Assembly: GCA_023439425.1 (NCBI GenBank)
Contig: JAEXNZ010000410.1
Location: forward strand, 1 to 7,584
Reading direction: 5' to 3'
Length of the DNA stretch: 7,584 nucleotides
Source of the DNA: Pseudomonadota bacterium
GTDB lineage: Bacteria; Pseudomonadota; Gammaproteobacteria; Xanthomonadales; Xanthomonadaceae
The notes beneath the pieces are model-generated. The model did no database searches. It was given only the letters and a program-made list of their open reading frames with translations, and was not told the origin of the DNA. Position 1 is the stretch's first letter. Each line of letters opens with the position of its first letter. Shown here one piece after another: positions 6,032 to 7,584 of the stretch. The translations under genes were made by a program, and so were the position numbers.

Positions 6032-7584
6032 ATGAGTTCCGATCTGCTGCCCGTGCGCCGGGCCCTGCTGTCTGTTTCCGACAAAACCGGTCTGATCGAC
6101 CTGGCCCGCGCCTTGGCCGCCCGCAATGTGGAGCTGCTGTCCACCGGCGGCACCGCCAAGGCGATCCGCGACGCTGGCCTGCCGGTCAAGGACGTGGCCG
6201 ATGTCACCGGCTTCCCGGAAATGATGGAGGGCCGGGTCAAGACGCTGCACCCGGTGGTGCACGGCGGCCTGCTCGGCCGCGCCGGCCAGGACGAGGCGGT
6301 GATGGCCGAACATGGCATCGCCCCGATCGACCTGCTGGTGCTGAACCTGTACCCGTTCGAGTCGGTCACCGCCAAGGCCGACTGCACCCTCGCCGACGCC
6401 GTTGAGAACATCGACATCGGTGGCCCGGCCATGCTGCGTTCGGCGGCCAAGAACTTCGCCCGCGTCGCCGTCGCCACCGACCCGGCGCAGTATGCCGAGC
6501 TGCTGGCCGAGCTGGACGCCAATGACGGCCAGCTGTCCGCCGCCAAGCGCTTTGCGTTCTCGGTGGCCGCGTTCAACCGCGTGGCCCAGTACGACGCAGC
6601 GATCAGCAACTACCTGTCCTCGGTCACCGCCACCGACGCCGCCGTGCCGGTGCGCACCGAGTTCCCGGCGCAGATGAACTCCAACTTCCTCAAGGTGATG
6701 GACCTGCGCTACGGCGAGAACCCGCACCAGGCCGGCGCGTTCTACCGCGACCTGTACCCGGTGCCGGGCACGCTGGCCACGTTCCAGCAGCTGCAGGGCA
6801 AGGAACTGAGCTACAACAACCTGGCCGACGCCGATGCGGCGTGGGAATGCGTGCGTCAGTTCGACGCCCCGGCCTGCGTCATCGTCAAGCACGCCAACCC
6901 CTGTGGCGTGGCCGTGGGCGTCGCCAACGGCGATGCCTATGAGCTGGCCTACGCCACCGACCCGACCAGCGCCTTCGGCGGCATCATCGCCTTCAACAAG
7001 CCGCTGGACGCGGCCACCGCGCAGGTCATCCTGGACCGCCAGTTCGTTGAAGTGCTGATCGCTCCGGACTACGAGCCGGCGGCGCTGGAGTACGCGCAGA
7101 AGAAGGCCAACGTGCGCGTGCTGCGCATTCCGCACGGCGACGGCCGCAACAACTACGACACCAAGCGCATCGGCTCGGGCCTGCTGGTGCAGAGCTCCGA
7201 CAACCGCGGCATGAGCCGTGACGAGCTGAAGGTGGTGAGCAAGCTGGCTCCGACCGAGAAGCAGTTCACTGACCTGCTGTTTGCCTGGAACGTGGCCAAG
7301 TTCGTGAAGTCCAACGCCATTGTGTATGCCAAGGACAACCGCACCATCGGCGTCGGTGCCGGCCAGATGAGCCGCGTGTATTCCGCGCGCATTGCCGGGA
7401 TCAAGGCCGGTGATGCAAATCTGGTGGTGGAAGGCTCGGTGATGGCGTCTGATGCGTTCTTCCCGTTCCGAGACGGTATCGATGCGGCGGCAGCGGCCGG
7501 CATCAAGGCGGTGATCCAGCCAGGTGGTTCGATGCGCGACGCTGAGGTGATTGCGGCGGCCGATGAGCATGGGATTGCGATGGT
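6032..7584 (+). CDS. purH: Bifunctional AICAR transformylase / IMP cyclohydrolase PurH (3' end outside window)
   Basis: PurH catalyses the last two steps of de novo IMP synthesis in the cytoplasm: formylation of AICAR by 10-formyl-tetrahydrofolate (EC 2.1.2.3), then ring closure (EC 3.5.4.10). The frame gives 517 complete codons and runs off the window; the family length is about 525, so only some ten residues are missing. The N-terminal cyclohydrolase (MGS-like) domain, about 1-195, shows RRALLSVSDKTG, STGGT, RVKTLHP (68-74), HGGLLGR and NIDIGGPAMLRSAAKN. The transformylase domain shows LRYGENPHQ (225-233), GKELSYNNL, VKHANPCG with catalytic Lys286-His287, DPTSAFGG, GVGAGQMSRV and DAFFPFRDG. 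All key motifs are intact. The start fits homologues, which begin a few residues before PVRRALLSVSDK. No Shine-Dalgarno is visible: the 14 nt before the ATG are GAACTGCCGCCCCC. purD would be expected downstream. Confidence 0.97.
   Translation, partial: MSSDLLPVRRALLSVSDKTGLIDLARALAARNVELLSTGGTAKAIRDAGLPVKDVADVTGFPEMMEGRVKTLHPVVHGGLLGRAGQDEAVMAEHGIAPIDLLVLNLYPFESVTAKADCTLADAVENIDIGGPAMLRSAAKNFARVAVATDPAQYAELLAELDANDGQLSAAKRFAFSVAAFNRVAQYDAAISNYLSSVTATDAAVPVRTEFPAQMNSNFLKVMDLRYGENPHQAGAFYRDLYPVPGTLATFQQLQGKELSYNNLADADAAWECVRQFDAPACVIVKHANPCGVAVGVANGDAYELAYATDPTSAFGGIIAFNKPLDAATAQVILDRQFVEVLIAPDYEPAALEYAQKKANVRVLRIPHGDGRNNYDTKRIGSGLLVQSSDNRGMSRDELKVVSKLAPTEKQFTDLLFAWNVAKFVKSNAIVYAKDNRTIGVGAGQMSRVYSARIAGIKAGDANLVVEGSVMASDAFFPFRDGIDAAAAAGIKAVIQPGGSMRDAEVIAAADEHGIAM

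Noticed and set aside
5500..6609. A 369-codon minus-strand frame running from purH into the CDP-alcohol transferase region
   Set aside because: It is out of frame with the real transferase gene, shows no motif, and its upstream half mirrors purH. There is no sign of a frameshifted longer transferase, since the GTG-started protein already matches the family N-terminus.
5993..7570. A 525-codon open frame on the minus strand opposite purH
   Set aside because: Its product is low-complexity and rich in His, Gly, Gln and Arg with no recognisable fold, while the plus strand encodes an unmistakable, nearly complete PurH. It is a GC-bias shadow.

Overview
The window looks like chromosomal DNA from a high-GC gammaproteobacterium of the Xanthomonadaceae, most likely Stenotrophomonas or a near relative. 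This rests on the strong G/C preference at third codon positions, the PurH and Fis protein sequences, and the fis/purH neighbourhood. The genus is a judgement from memory; no search was run. There are no signs of mobile elements, tRNAs, rRNAs, CRISPR arrays or phage genes.

Layout. At the left edge is the 3' end of fis (plus strand, 1-155). At the right edge is purH (plus strand, 6032 to the window end, lacking only about the last ten codons). In pseudomonads and many other gammaproteobacteria fis and purH are close neighbours. Here about 5.9 kb lies between them, filled by six genes that all read on the minus strand. In transcription order (right to left) they are: a YnbA-like CDP-alcohol phosphatidyltransferase (5954-5349); a YnbC-like alpha/beta hydrolase fused to a SAM methyltransferase (5311-3554); a YnbD-like PAP2 phosphatase fused to a dual-specificity (cysteine) phosphatase (3561-2230); an unrecognised 139-residue membrane protein (2233-1814); a PlsC-like lysophospholipid acyltransferase (1774-1142); and a YnbB-like (CdsA-family) phosphatidate cytidylyltransferase (1145-165). 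Neighbouring genes overlap by 8, 4 and 4 nt or lie 37-39 nt apart, so this is almost certainly one operon.

How the genes may work together. The four ynb-like genes match the poorly characterised ynbABCD operon of E. coli, in a different order and with two extra genes. The set reads as a self-contained second phospholipid route. An acyltransferase would make phosphatidate, a cytidylyltransferase would activate it to CDP-diacylglycerol, a CDP-alcohol transferase would swap CMP for an alcohol head group, and one or both phosphatase domains would trim a phosphate. A hydrolase/methyltransferase could then edit acyl chains or methylate the product. The product is not known from the sequence. The most striking residue-level feature is that the CDP-alcohol transferase has Asn at two of the canonical Asp positions of its active-site motif (N71, N92). 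The catalytic motifs of the other enzymes are largely intact, with small family-type deviations.

Control regions. The 77-nt divergent gap (5955-6031) must hold or border the purH promoter (a good -10, TACAAT at 5994-5999) and possibly the operon promoter, which I could not identify. At the other end, fis and the operon converge with only 9 nt between their stop codons. Both stops lie in the two arms of one perfect 6-bp hairpin (153-167).
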